From: Bacillus sp. FJAT-26390 | GTDB lineage: Bacteria; Bacillota; Bacilli; Paenibacillales; Paenibacillaceae | DNA: 64,000 nt | Assembly (NCBI RefSeq): GCF_001682865.1 | Contig: NZ_MAQX01000001.1 | Coordinates: forward strand, 1,555,290 to 1,619,289 | Direction: 5' to 3' | Shown here: positions 35,946-45,490 of the stretch, in pieces | How the letters are laid out: each line of letters starts with the position of its first letter | Position numbering within the stretch: position 1 is the stretch's first letter | Notes under the pieces: model-generated | Databases searched by the model: none | The model's input: the letters and a program-made list of their open reading frames with translations, nothing else | Told to the model about the DNA's origin: nothing | Program-made: the position numbers and the translations under genes

Positions 35946-38900
35946 TTCAATAAGGTTGGAACCGCCAAGCTAACAGAAGCGGTTAATTGTTGGTCAAGCT
36001 GATCCAGAGCAAATACTTTCACGGTATAGGATAATTGCGCAGCATCCTCGACATCAAAGAAAGCAGCGAACTCTTTAGCAGTAGAAATAGGATCTGATTC
36101 TATAGCGAAGATGCTTACTGGCGTTGTGTCGTTCATTAACTGGAACACGATTACTTGCTTGCCTTGTCGCGGTTCTGCTCCCGGAGTGAGCGCTACTTCC
36201 ACCTTGGCTCCAATACCCGAACTGCGATCGAGCACGCCGTCCGAAATAAAGGTATAGGGCTCAACTTTAGGTCCTGTATTCATAAATCCCGCATGAATCC
36301 AATCCCCGTGGTCAAAGTTCTTGTCGCCGGCGTCATTCAGAGATAATCTGATCTGCTTTGCGCCGTCAGGCAGCGGTACGTCAAAGTTCCATACCATGCC
36401 TTTGCCGACAAGCGGCGAGGATGAAAGCAGCTTTTCATCCACATAAACCTTAAAGTACATGCTTGCATAGCCACCGTTTTCATTAACTTCATCATCCGTT
36501 CCCGCCACAGCGACAAACCTTTTCGCGCCTGTCGGGATATTGTAAACAATATCAGAGTTGGCATGTGTACCCAATCCATGGTCGTATCGTTGGCCTGCGA
36601 CAGTCAGCTTATTTCCATCGATGGATTTATTCTTTTTGGGTATGTTTGCCCATCCTGATGTCGCGCTCACCCAATCCATTTGATCCAAATAAACGTCCGG
36701 CAGTGGCGGCACAGGACCATTATGCTCAAAAGTATGCAGCGTTTTGGATACCGTATTCGAATCCCCATATCCTTGCACGAACAGCTTTGCTTTTATGGTT
36801 GCGCTGCTCACCGGCAACGTAAACGGTTCCGTATACAACAGCGAATCTCTGGTCGGTTCGCTGCCATCGATAGAATAACGGATTTCGTAGCTGCTTCCCT
36901 CTGCATTCGTTTGTATGGCTACTTTACCGCCGATATCCATCCAGCTGCGCTCACCATCATAGACGATCTGCAAATACGGCGACGTCTTGTTAAAGCGGGC
37001 GGAAACAGCGCTTCCTGCTCCTTCTCCATTCATAATTTTTGCGCGAACGACGGAAGAAGAAGTGATTTCAATAAAATTCTCATATTTAGGCGAGCTTGCC
37101 GTCGGTTCGGATCCGTCAAGCGTGTAGCGTATTTCACTCGAAGCGTCCACGGGCTTGAGGTACACTTTTCGTTTATTCAGAAATCCTCCGCCAAATGGCT
37201 CCATATCGAGCTTCGTAAACTTAGCCACATAACCTCCGCTACCGCGCATCGACAGATTTAGCACACTGCTTGAGGTTACCGTTTTATTCTCAATGATATA
37301 TCCGTCTTGTTTAGCCCTATCATCCATATAAATGTGCCCCGTATAATTCCCGCTGCCCAAAAACGATAGCGCCACATCCAACGAGCGCTCCTGCAAACCA
37401 TTCATTACGGCTACATACCAAGTCGTACCCGAACGTCTAGCCATGGCCGATACCTCGCCGATCTCGCTGCCTGGGAGCACAATCGTCTCGTCCCATGCGG
37501 TTGGAATGCTCTTAATGAGCTCCACAGCCGGATTCATTAACATATTCTCCGGATGCTCGCCAAATGAAAGACTTGGCGACGTGAAGCTGAGAGCCGTGGC
37601 AATCTGATGGCTCCAGGAGCTTTGCCCCATACGATTGCTGAATGACATCGGCGTATAATCGCCATGACCGGCCAAGTAACGAGTAAAGGGCAAGGTTGTG
37701 TTATGGTCTGCCGGAGGCGCGCCTTGCTCCAAGCCGTGAATGCCTTCCCGGGTTATCTCGTTCGGATATGTACGAGATAACCCCGTCGGCTTATTGGCGC
37801 CATGAAAGTTGACCATCAATTGATATTTGGCCGCATCCTCCAGCGTATCGCGGTAGAAGTTGATCTTAAACCGTTCTTCCCCATCGATAAAATCAAGCTT
37901 CACACCAACTACACCAGCGGCTTGCGCCTTCTCGAAGAAGGCCAAACGGTCAGCACGATTGAATATGCCTTTCACACCCGAACGGTCTGAAGCCGATTTC
38001 CACAACCAGCTCTCCACATGTTTGGATTTGCCGTAATCGACAACTTCTTTGACAGCGGCCCAGTAAGCATCGGGCGTAGCAGCCCAGTCCGTCCATCCCT
38101 CATCGATCAAGTTGTATGGAATGCCGAGTTCAGAAGCATAGTCGATATAAAGTTTCATATTCTTCAGCGAAACATCGCCATCGACGACCCAAGACCAGGT
38201 CGATGGCCCCGGCTTAATCCAGTCCGTGTTGTTATCAAAGATGGCTGCTCTCGGGGGGTTAACGTTCGGAACAATATCGCTGTTCACTAAGCCATTCAAA
38301 TCGTTTGCAACGGATACGATTCTCCAAGGCGTTGCCACGGAACCGGATAAAGTCCAGCTCCCCCCATTCATAAAGTTGGCCTTGAAGGTGCTGTTCCCTT
38401 CGGCGACAAGGGTCATGCCGGCATAATTGACCAAAGCTCCTTCCGTTATCGCCGCATAGCCGCCATTATCAGGCAGCTTTATCGTCATCGGCGGTCCGAT
38501 TTTGGTGCCGACAGGAACCGATTTAGCACTTTGTTTCGTATATTTCCCTTCATAGGAGATCGTATTTTGTTGGTACCAGACTGTGCTGTCAACAGGAATT
38601 TTAAAACTGCTGCTTTCGCCGGAAATGGCATAATCCGCAGATCTTGGTGGGAGTACATAACGGAAAGCGATACCGTCATCGAACAGCTTCACTTCCAGCG
38701 AATACTTCATTCCAGTAATCGTATTGATCATTGGAATTGTCGTCAGCGTATGATGATCGCGAGCCGTGGAATGCTGTCCGATCCATGGATATGAAACGGG
38801 ATCAGGTGAACTTGTCACCACTTCGGCTTGATCCCAAACCGCACGTTCGCCGATGTCGATACCCTCGATAATGACGCCGAGAAACGAATATTCAATCACT

Positions 38901-39676
38901 GTTTTTCCATTAAATTTCATAGAATACGCTAGTCTGCCGTTCATATGCTCTATCGTGCTTGTCACTTTTCCTTGGGGACTTGCGATATTCACTGGTTCTG
39001 AAGGCTCCCATTCGTCGGAACCGTCACTCAGCAGGAATTTGGCGTCCAGCCAGTTTGTGTGATCGCAGGTAGGATCGCCCAGATTGTCCGTAATCAATGT
39101 CAGCGTCTTTGCCCCGGCAGGAATGCTGACATTGAACATATACGTTTCGTTAATTTTCAACTCGGGCGAGCTCGCAATGACGACATCGTCAGCCTTGACG
39201 TAAAATTTCGCTTTGGCCTTCACAAACTCCGGGTTGGACTTCACCTCGTCATCGATACCTGCTAAAGCTGTAAAACGCTTATACCCCGGATCGAGATTGT
39301 ATTCGATTTTGGAGCTTGCATGTGTGCCGATCCCTTTGCTGTACACGATGCCAGCGGAGGTAAGCGGATTGCCGTCCAATGATTGATCTCGCTTACTAGG
39401 ACTCCAGTAAGACTCGGAGCTTACCCAGTCCAGATCGGATACATAAACCGACTGCTGCACGCTTGATTGAGCAGCAGGGTTGGCATCCGGCAGCTTCACG
39501 TTGTAGGTCGCTTCGGTTACCGATGAATTAGATGTAATTGCGTTCGAAGTTTGTACAAGCTCAGCAGCAGTGACTTCTTTGGAGAATCCTGTTACAAAGC
39601 TAAAATTGATGGTCATCAAACAAGTTATCAATAACAAACTTACGACGGCGTGGAGCCTATGACGTCTTCTTTTCAT
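35942..39676 (-). CDS. Secreted GH97 glycoside hydrolase with two NPCBM and two chitobiase-C-like domains
   Basis: A 1244-residue exported enzyme. Order: signal peptide (LLLITCLMTINFSFVTGF); NPCBM module (about 78-225, YVSDLDWVSSESYWSPSKRD); GH97 N-terminal beta domain (about 235-485); catalytic barrel (about 490-770, from TWSWVVDGD); GH97 C-terminal sheet; two chitobiase-C-terminal-like Ig modules (each with YTLDGSEPT or YSIDGSEPT); and a second NPCBM (about 1020-1160). GVKLDFIDG near residue 594 supplies an Asp where retaining GH97 alpha-galactosidases have their nucleophile; inverting GH97 alpha-glucosidases use glutamates elsewhere. ATG at 39676 is best placed after GAGGAGG, which itself encodes the last residues of the upstream gene, so translation is coupled. 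NPCBM modules suggest binding to galactose-containing glycans. Confidence 0.87.
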   Translation of the reverse strand: MKRRRHRLHAVVSLLLITCLMTINFSFVTGFSKEVTAAELVQTSNAITSNSSVTEATYNVKLPDANPAAQSSVQQSVYVSDLDWVSSESYWSPSKRDQSLDGNPLTSAGIVYSKGIGTHASSKIEYNLDPGYKRFTALAGIDDEVKSNPEFVKAKAKFYVKADDVVIASSPELKINETYMFNVSIPAGAKTLTLITDNLGDPTCDHTNWLDAKFLLSDGSDEWEPSEPVNIASPQGKVTSTIEHMNGRLAYSMKFNGKTVIEYSFLGVIIEGIDIGERAVWDQAEVVTSSPDPVSYPWIGQHSTARDHHTLTTIPMINTITGMKYSLEVKLFDDGIAFRYVLPPRSADYAISGESSSFKIPVDSTVWYQQNTISYEGKYTKQSAKSVPVGTKIGPPMTIKLPDNGGYAAITEGALVNYAGMTLVAEGNSTFKANFMNGGSWTLSGSVATPWRIVSVANDLNGLVNSDIVPNVNPPRAAIFDNNTDWIKPGPSTWSWVVDGDVSLKNMKLYIDYASELGIPYNLIDEGWTDWAATPDAYWAAVKEVVDYGKSKHVESWLWKSASDRSGVKGIFNRADRLAFFEKAQAAGVVGVKLDFIDGEERFKINFYRDTLEDAAKYQLMVNFHGANKPTGLSRTYPNEITREGIHGLEQGAPPADHNTTLPFTRYLAGHGDYTPMSFSNRMGQSSWSHQIATALSFTSPSLSFGEHPENMLMNPAVELIKSIPTAWDETIVLPGSEIGEVSAMARRSGTTWYVAVMNGLQERSLDVALSFLGSGNYTGHIYMDDRAKQDGYIIENKTVTSSSVLNLSMRGSGGYVAKFTKLDMEPFGGGFLNKRKVYLKPVDASSEIRYTLDGSEPTASSPKYENFIEITSSSVVRAKIMNGEGAGSAVSARFNKTSPYLQIVYDGERSWMDIGGKVAIQTNAEGSSYEIRYSIDGSEPTRDSLLYTEPFTLPVSSATIKAKLFVQGYGDSNTVSKTLHTFEHNGPVPPLPDVYLDQMDWVSATSGWANIPKKNKSIDGNKLTVAGQRYDHGLGTHANSDIVYNIPTGAKRFVAVAGTDDEVNENGGYASMYFKVYVDEKLLSSSPLVGKGMVWNFDVPLPDGAKQIRLSLNDAGDKNFDHGDWIHAGFMNTGPKVEPYTFISDGVLDRSSGIGAKVEVALTPGAEPRQGKQVIVFQLMNDTTPVSIFAIESDPISTAKEFAAFFDVEDAAQLSYTVKVFALDQLDQQLTASVSLAVPTLLK

Positions 39677-39678
39677 AT

Positions 39679-42600
39679 TCACTCCTCCTCGAACAAGAGA
39701 TTATAGATAGCCTGCGCATTTTGCGCGCGGGTTGCTTGAGACTTTGGATCAAACTCGCCATCCTTTACCCCTTGCATCACCTTAACCGCCAATGCTTTAT
39801 TAACGGCTTCCACTGCCCATTCAGATACGTCAGCCCCATCTTCAAAGGATTGCAAAGGTTTTGCTGCCAAGCTAATCTTCCCATGCTTAAATTCATAAGC
39901 ATTCACAAGCATAATCGCCATCTGTTCACGAGTGATCGCTGCATGAGGAGCAAATTCAGTATCCGTGACTCCTTTAACGAGTCCAGCCCCATAAGCGGCT
40001 TGGACAGCACCAGCAAACCATGCGTTGTTATCAACGTCTGTAAATGGAGATGCGTTTGCGGTTGTATTTGCCGTTAATCCTAAAGCTCTTATCAGCATAG
40101 CTGTGAACTCTGCGCGGGTGGTCTTGTCATCAGGAACGAACAGGTTTTCCGTTTTGCCTGTTATGATATGTCTAGCCGATAACACTTCCAGCGTACGCGC
40201 CACCCAGTGGCTTTTATTAACATCATCAAACGACTTTCTATATGCCATAACTGCATATTTGCTCAAATGCTTCAGCTGCACGGTGATCGTTGCTGTATCC
40301 GGATTCGTATTCCCGCCAATAAACTCCCATTGATCCGTCTGCTCATTGTAGTAATAAACACCAAGCAGCAAGGGATCCGTATTAGCCTTGTCATAAGGCA
40401 AGGAAATTTCGACGCTTCCATGCAATTGTTCGGCTTTAATCTCGCGATTATCCTTAGTTAGCAAGGACACTTTGATTTCATAGATTTGGCCCGAGATTCT
40501 TAAAAGCACTGCCCCTTGCTGAGCCTGGCTGACATTGCCTGACACCGGCTCCAACTTGACTTGTACGATAGCTTCTTCCATCGTACCTGCCTTGGAGAGG
40601 AGATACTTCAACTCCTTCTGATCAATGGTGACAGAAGCACCTTCAACCTTCACTTGCAGTGCTCGATCTTGAATATCTTTCATGGATACAAGGGCTGATG
40701 TTTGGTTCTTATCGAGCTGTACGAATGCCATACCCTCTTTCATAACCGGAATGACCGAAGGCAAGACATGGTTTGTATTGCCGCCATTATTCGGAGATTC
40801 GTTATCGCCCCCGCCATTTTTCTGAGTGATGGTTACGAGAGAACTACCCGCGATGCCTGATCCATCTTTTGCCGTAGCTTTTACAGTAACAATTCCTGCT
40901 TTAATCGCTGTTAATACCCCTTGCTGATCAATCTGAGCTTGACCTGTTTCATTGTATACAGACCAAGTCACCGTTTTATTCGTTGCATTAACAGGCAATA
41001 CAGTTGCTGCAAACTGCGCTTGGCTGCCAACAGCCATGGTGTAAACGGAAGGATTCAGACTGATCTCATCTGCTAAAACTTCCGAGCCGCTGCCTGTTTC
41101 TTCGATGACCTCGAAATGCTTCACCGTTCGTACATCCCCGCTTCCGGCAACAATCGTATACGTCCCGATCATAGCGTCTTTCGGCAGCGTAAATGAGTCA
41201 CTGAAATTTCCGCCCTTTAACACATTGACATAGAGGATGCTTTGGTCCGGCCTTAACACTTTAATTGTAAGCGTGCTCAGCTTTGTAAGCCCGGTTATCG
41301 CAACCGTATCTCCTGCTTTCTTTTCCGTAATATCTTGCAGCTCCGGCGCCTCAACCGGTTCTAGATAAGGCTGCATTACCTGCGCAAGCCGATTAGCAAT
41401 CTTAACATGTCCGGCGCTGGAAGGATGCAGACTGTCGTTGAAATCGGATGACGGATACGCATCTATCCAACCGGATGTATCTACATAATGCAGCTTGCCA
41501 TCGCCTGCAGCGATTCGGCTATTGACTGCGGCTAGCGTAGGCGCAGCTTTGAAGCCGCCAAAGGTGCGAAGAACAAACAACTGCGCAGCTGGGTACTTCG
41601 TCCTTATCTGCTGGAGAAATGCCGTATATGTGGTCTGAAAATCGCTATCTGACACATTGAACTTAGCATCATTAGTCCCTAAATTAATAACAATCCCATC
41701 TGGCTGGTATGTGCTGAAATTCCAATCCGGTGAGTCCGGATAATCGCCTGGCTGCAGTTTAAAATATTGCTCGCTCATCCCGAGTGAATTAGGCGCATAG
41801 CAAGCTATACCTGTCTCCAGGCAGATCCCGGTGTAGGCAATCTGAGTGTGATCGGCATTTAACTGCTCTCCTGCTAGCCATGCGTAAGAACCGATCGATA
41901 CTTCAGGCGTTGTGTAGCCAACGGTAATGGAATCGCCAATGAACTCAATCAAATGCTCCCTCGGAGCCGCTGGCACAGTGGTCGCTCCGCTGTCAAGAAG
42001 CAGTCCTTGAAAGGACAGGACATCCAGAACATTCTTGGAAACTACGGTTAATCGATGTGTTCCAGCAGGAAGCGGCGTCGATGTTATAGGGACGGTTCCG
42101 TTCGCATTTTTATACAAAACGTAAGGGCCATCATCGATCTTGGCATACAGATTCGCTGAAGCACCCATCTTAATTTGGACGTTCGTCCCCGTGAAGCTTA
42201 CCCGCAGGGATGCGCCTGGCCAGTAGCTTTTATATGTTGTTGATGAGCTCCGGTCCCATCTGCCCATATAGTGAATGTTGGCATCCCCTGGAGCGACAAA
42301 ATCCAGCACAGGCGCTACCTGCGGTGTGGCATTGACTTCATTGGACGCAGCGCTCACTCCTCCAGGATAGACCGCCTTAATCACAAAAAAATAGGTCGTT
42401 CCATTGCCCAGTCCTTCTGCCTTGTAGCTGTTAACAGAGCTGTTCACAGAAGCTAGTGCCTCTCCATATGAACCTTCAGCAGCTCGGCTAAATATTTGAT
42501 AGCTTGTCGCCCCTTCAACTGCGTCCCAGTTCAAGCTAACTTGCCCATCCCCTGCAATAGCGGCATGCAATGTAGGCGTACCTATTCCTGTAACGGTCAC

Positions 42601-44943
42601 CGCTGCCGTCGCCAAAAATTCTCCATTTGACGTTGCAGCTGTAATGGTGGCGGTACCAGGTCCTGTTGCGGTAACGAGACCGCTGTCGTTTACATTGGCG
42701 ACATTGGGATTACTCGATGCCCATATTGCTCTTTTGTTCGTTGTATTCTCCGGAAGCAGCGATGCCGAAAGCTGCTCCGTCATGCCTGTCAACAAGTCTA
42801 GCTTCGTCTTATCAAGCTTAATACTGTCTGCTAATATCTCTGGTCCATACACCTCAAATTCCCAAATGGAGTATCCGAATTGCGTAGCTCTGACCGTTCC
42901 GTACATGCGAACGTAACGGGCGCTTACTTCGTTAATTGAAACCGTTTCCAAAGAACCTTTTCCGCTTGTGGTGCTGAACACATTAGTCCAGTTCTTTGCA
43001 TCATCGGACACTTGAATTTGATAGCTTTTGCCGTACGCCGCTTCCCAATAAAGTCGTACTTCGTTGATCCGTTTGGTTTCGCCAAGATCAACATACAACC
43101 ATCCTGGATCAACGCCTCGCTTGGACCCGAAACGCGTTGTAAGATTACCGTCGAAGGCCAAAGAAGCCGTATCGGTCGAACCGTCGCTTGAAGATCCGAC
43201 TGCCGGTTGTTTTAGTGCCAAGTTGGTCCGCGGTCTCGGTTCTTGTTCCTGCACCGGTTTAATCGTAACTCCGCTATAAAATTCCCGATCCGTAAAATTC
43301 ATTTCATGTAAAGTCGTCGCAGGCGTAGAGCTCCCCGGCATATAAACATTTTCAAAGGCAATGCCCGTTATCAATGCCCCTGCCTGCCCTTTGATTTTGG
43401 CAAAGCTTTCACCGGCGTCGCGCACGGTAATATCCTTCACGGTAACCCCAGTGATCGGCCCTACGCCATTGTTATTGTGATTCACCGTAAACAGGGTCAT
43501 CCATGCGCTATTGTCCTCATTTTTACCGCTAATGTCCTCCACGTCGATATTTTCAAACGTCACGTTGCTTACCGAGCCATCCCCATATTTATGATGGATT
43601 GCGAAGCCTACAGCTGCCTTATACACAACGCCATCTTTAAATGTGATGTTGTCCTGATTTTGCATGACACCCTGACCTATTTTGTAGCCGTAACATAAGG
43701 TCCATGTGATACTGTCCTCGATCACAACATCGCTCACTGGTTCTGGATTCCCAGGCCAAGGAACTTTTCCTGATGCGATATCCGTATCCTCTTGCCATGC
43801 TTTCGTCGAATAAGGATCATCTAAAGCAATTCCGATCGAATTGCGTACGACAGCATTTTGCGACTCGACGATATCAATCCCGTCATTCTCGCCCATGCCA
43901 AGGCTGTTAAACATTTTTAAATTTGTAAATACCAAATCATTGGAACGAACAGGCATGACAGCCCACCCCGCAGACTCTCGAATGATGACGCCGTCCATCG
44001 TAAAGTTGGACGTGGCAATTGGGACTACTAGGTTGTTGATCATCCCTTTATTGTTGGTACTCTTATCGTCGTGAAGAAGTTTTCCGTTACCGTCGATCGT
44101 TCCACGTCCGTAGATCTTAATATTCTGGGAGTCAAACGCTGTGGAGATCCACCATGTTGCAGGTCTGCCCATGGAATTTTTAAACCAATGCTCCGTATAA
44201 TCAGCCGTCTTCCCTGTACCGACAAAGGTTGCTCCGGGCTGCATGTAGATGGCTGTATTGCTCTTTAGTATTAAGTTACCAATATAGTACGTTCCAGCCG
44301 GTACATAGACAACGCCTTGGGCGTTATTTCCCCGTCCCGTACCGTAGCTGCTGGCATCATCAATTGCCTTCTGAATCGCTGCCGTTCTTTCGGTTACCCC
44401 CGTCTGAACGCCAGTTGTCGTTACTTGGTAAGGAGCTTTGGTAATATTGTAGATCCCTTCTCCTGATGAGGCTGGAATATCGGTTTCCGCCGGATCAGCC
44501 GCAATGACGAGCCTCGTTGTTCGGTTGTTCATTGAAATGATCAAATACTCATCCTTCTGAGTTGTAATCGTTAACGTTCTGCCTACAACACTATCAGCCT
44601 TGATTCCAAGTTTCTTAGGACTGATTGCGTACTCATGCACCTTGTCCGTATTCAGAATCGTCACCTCATACGTCACAGGGCCGCCGGACATCGAGAAATG
44701 AGCGTAATCATAATCGTTGTATGCTTTAATTACCGGGATTGGCACCCCATTCGCTTTGAGCGTGAAGTTCGCTGAGGCCGAATACCTTGAGGATTGATCG
44801 TAAGGAAAAATCTCTGCGGGCGCTGCACCTGCGTCCATTGTTAACTCCGGTGCAGCTTGAGCGGTTTCTGTCGGAAAAATAAGAACCGACGCCATTAGCG
44901 CCAACGACAAAACCACACTAAGCCATCTTTTAACCTTTAACAT
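39679..44943 (-). CDS. SLH-anchored beta-helix glycosidase fused to SGNH esterase
   Basis: A modular 1754-residue surface enzyme. Order: signal peptide (about 1-31); small beta domain; right-handed beta-helix of GH28/GH49 type (about 180-565), with acid pairs in GENDGIDIVES and ALDDP near 354 and 375; F5/8-type C (CBM32-like) domain (about 571-700); BIG2 Ig-like domain (701-781); fibronectin III (786-870); CE2-like jelly roll plus SGNH esterase with GDSIT near 1003, GTND near 1089 and HPSSAGH near 1175; a second BIG2; and three SLH repeats (about 1573-1754) that bind cell-wall polymer. ATG 44943 or TTG 44949 follows GGAGG. It could cut pectin and remove acetyl groups with one surface-held protein. 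Exact glycosidase family uncertain. Confidence 0.85.
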   Translation of the reverse strand: MLKVKRWLSVVLSLALMASVLIFPTETAQAAPELTMDAGAAPAEIFPYDQSSRYSASANFTLKANGVPIPVIKAYNDYDYAHFSMSGGPVTYEVTILNTDKVHEYAISPKKLGIKADSVVGRTLTITTQKDEYLIISMNNRTTRLVIAADPAETDIPASSGEGIYNITKAPYQVTTTGVQTGVTERTAAIQKAIDDASSYGTGRGNNAQGVVYVPAGTYYIGNLILKSNTAIYMQPGATFVGTGKTADYTEHWFKNSMGRPATWWISTAFDSQNIKIYGRGTIDGNGKLLHDDKSTNNKGMINNLVVPIATSNFTMDGVIIRESAGWAVMPVRSNDLVFTNLKMFNSLGMGENDGIDIVESQNAVVRNSIGIALDDPYSTKAWQEDTDIASGKVPWPGNPEPVSDVVIEDSITWTLCYGYKIGQGVMQNQDNITFKDGVVYKAAVGFAIHHKYGDGSVSNVTFENIDVEDISGKNEDNSAWMTLFTVNHNNNGVGPITGVTVKDITVRDAGESFAKIKGQAGALITGIAFENVYMPGSSTPATTLHEMNFTDREFYSGVTIKPVQEQEPRPRTNLALKQPAVGSSSDGSTDTASLAFDGNLTTRFGSKRGVDPGWLYVDLGETKRINEVRLYWEAAYGKSYQIQVSDDAKNWTNVFSTTSGKGSLETVSINEVSARYVRMYGTVRATQFGYSIWEFEVYGPEILADSIKLDKTKLDLLTGMTEQLSASLLPENTTNKRAIWASSNPNVANVNDSGLVTATGPGTATITAATSNGEFLATAAVTVTGIGTPTLHAAIAGDGQVSLNWDAVEGATSYQIFSRAAEGSYGEALASVNSSVNSYKAEGLGNGTTYFFVIKAVYPGGVSAASNEVNATPQVAPVLDFVAPGDANIHYMGRWDRSSSTTYKSYWPGASLRVSFTGTNVQIKMGASANLYAKIDDGPYVLYKNANGTVPITSTPLPAGTHRLTVVSKNVLDVLSFQGLLLDSGATTVPAAPREHLIEFIGDSITVGYTTPEVSIGSYAWLAGEQLNADHTQIAYTGICLETGIACYAPNSLGMSEQYFKLQPGDYPDSPDWNFSTYQPDGIVINLGTNDAKFNVSDSDFQTTYTAFLQQIRTKYPAAQLFVLRTFGGFKAAPTLAAVNSRIAAGDGKLHYVDTSGWIDAYPSSDFNDSLHPSSAGHVKIANRLAQVMQPYLEPVEAPELQDITEKKAGDTVAITGLTKLSTLTIKVLRPDQSILYVNVLKGGNFSDSFTLPKDAMIGTYTIVAGSGDVRTVKHFEVIEETGSGSEVLADEISLNPSVYTMAVGSQAQFAATVLPVNATNKTVTWSVYNETGQAQIDQQGVLTAIKAGIVTVKATAKDGSGIAGSSLVTITQKNGGGDNESPNNGGNTNHVLPSVIPVMKEGMAFVQLDKNQTSALVSMKDIQDRALQVKVEGASVTIDQKELKYLLSKAGTMEEAIVQVKLEPVSGNVSQAQQGAVLLRISGQIYEIKVSLLTKDNREIKAEQLHGSVEISLPYDKANTDPLLLGVYYYNEQTDQWEFIGGNTNPDTATITVQLKHLSKYAVMAYRKSFDDVNKSHWVARTLEVLSARHIITGKTENLFVPDDKTTRAEFTAMLIRALGLTANTTANASPFTDVDNNAWFAGAVQAAYGAGLVKGVTDTEFAPHAAITREQMAIMLVNAYEFKHGKISLAAKPLQSFEDGADVSEWAVEAVNKALAVKVMQGVKDGEFDPKSQATRAQNAQAIYNLLFEEE

Positions 44944-44992
44944 TTGCAAATGTCCTCCTTCATGATTGTATTCATTAGCCTCCACCTTCGAT

Positions 44993-45006
44993 TGAAAGCC
45001 CTTACA
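44993..45006 (-). promoter_or_regulatory. cre-like site before the giant enzyme operon
   Basis: The minus strand reads TGTAAGGGCTTTCA, one base from the perfect catabolite-responsive element TGTAAGCGCTTTCA. It lies 50 bases upstream of the start codon at 44943, a good place for CcpA repression. Confidence 0.5.
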
Positions 45007-45433
45007 TTTTCTTCGTGCGTGTTCAGTTTAGCAGACTACTCCCGCTTCCATAATGAGGAAAATCCCACTTCTAGGGCAGATATTTATATATTTAAGTGCT
45101 TGTTTGCAAATGAAACAAAAAAGCAGACGCTGCGAGTTATGTAATCACTCTTGTCGCGACTGCCTACACTATCATTGCAAAGATGGGAGTGGAATATGAA
45201 AAGCCGAGGGTAGGATTGAAAAACAATTGTACGAGACACTGTACGCCATTTCATGGAAGGTTCGGATGAGGCATTTAGAAGGTGAAGAGAAAAATATTCA
45301 TTTTAAATTCGAGTAAGTGATGATGCGCTTTAATGAAATCGACGTAAGTATTATGATTAATATTCGGTATAGAGGTTAGAGCTTTAACCTAATTAGGCTG
45401 CCTCTATATTAGTAGCAGTCTGAGTTGTATGAT

Positions 45434-45468
45434 GAGGCCAGCCAGTTTTTACTGGTTGGCCTCTTTTG
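45434..45468 (+). terminator. Orphan terminator, plus-oriented
   Basis: GAGGCCAGCCAGT pairs with ACTGGTTGGCCTC (one G-T pair, four-base loop), followed by TTTTGATT on the plus strand. No plus-strand gene precedes it; it may end read-through toward the convergent LLM gene. Its sequence resembles the terminator of the collagen-like gene. Confidence 0.5.
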
Positions 45469-45490
45469 ATTAACAAATCGAATATGATCC

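Larger units (their letters stand above)
44944..45490. other. 547-bp region upstream of the SLH enzyme gene
   Basis: No gene is supported. It holds a cre-like site (44993-45006) and a plus-oriented hairpin (45434-45468), both listed separately. A weak hairpin near 45105-45165 resembles the terminator at 35893-35945. Short frames between 45190 and 45330 have no ribosome site and look non-coding. A promoter for the two giant enzyme genes must lie here, but I cannot place it. Confidence 0.5.

Noticed and set aside
36680..37261. Plus-strand open frame of 193 codons
   Set aside because: It is antisense to the Ig-like and C-terminal part of the GH97 gene and lacks a ribosome site.
45190..45330. 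Small open frames between the SLH enzyme and LLM genes
   Set aside because: Several start codons exist but all frames close within 30 codons and none has a ribosome site.
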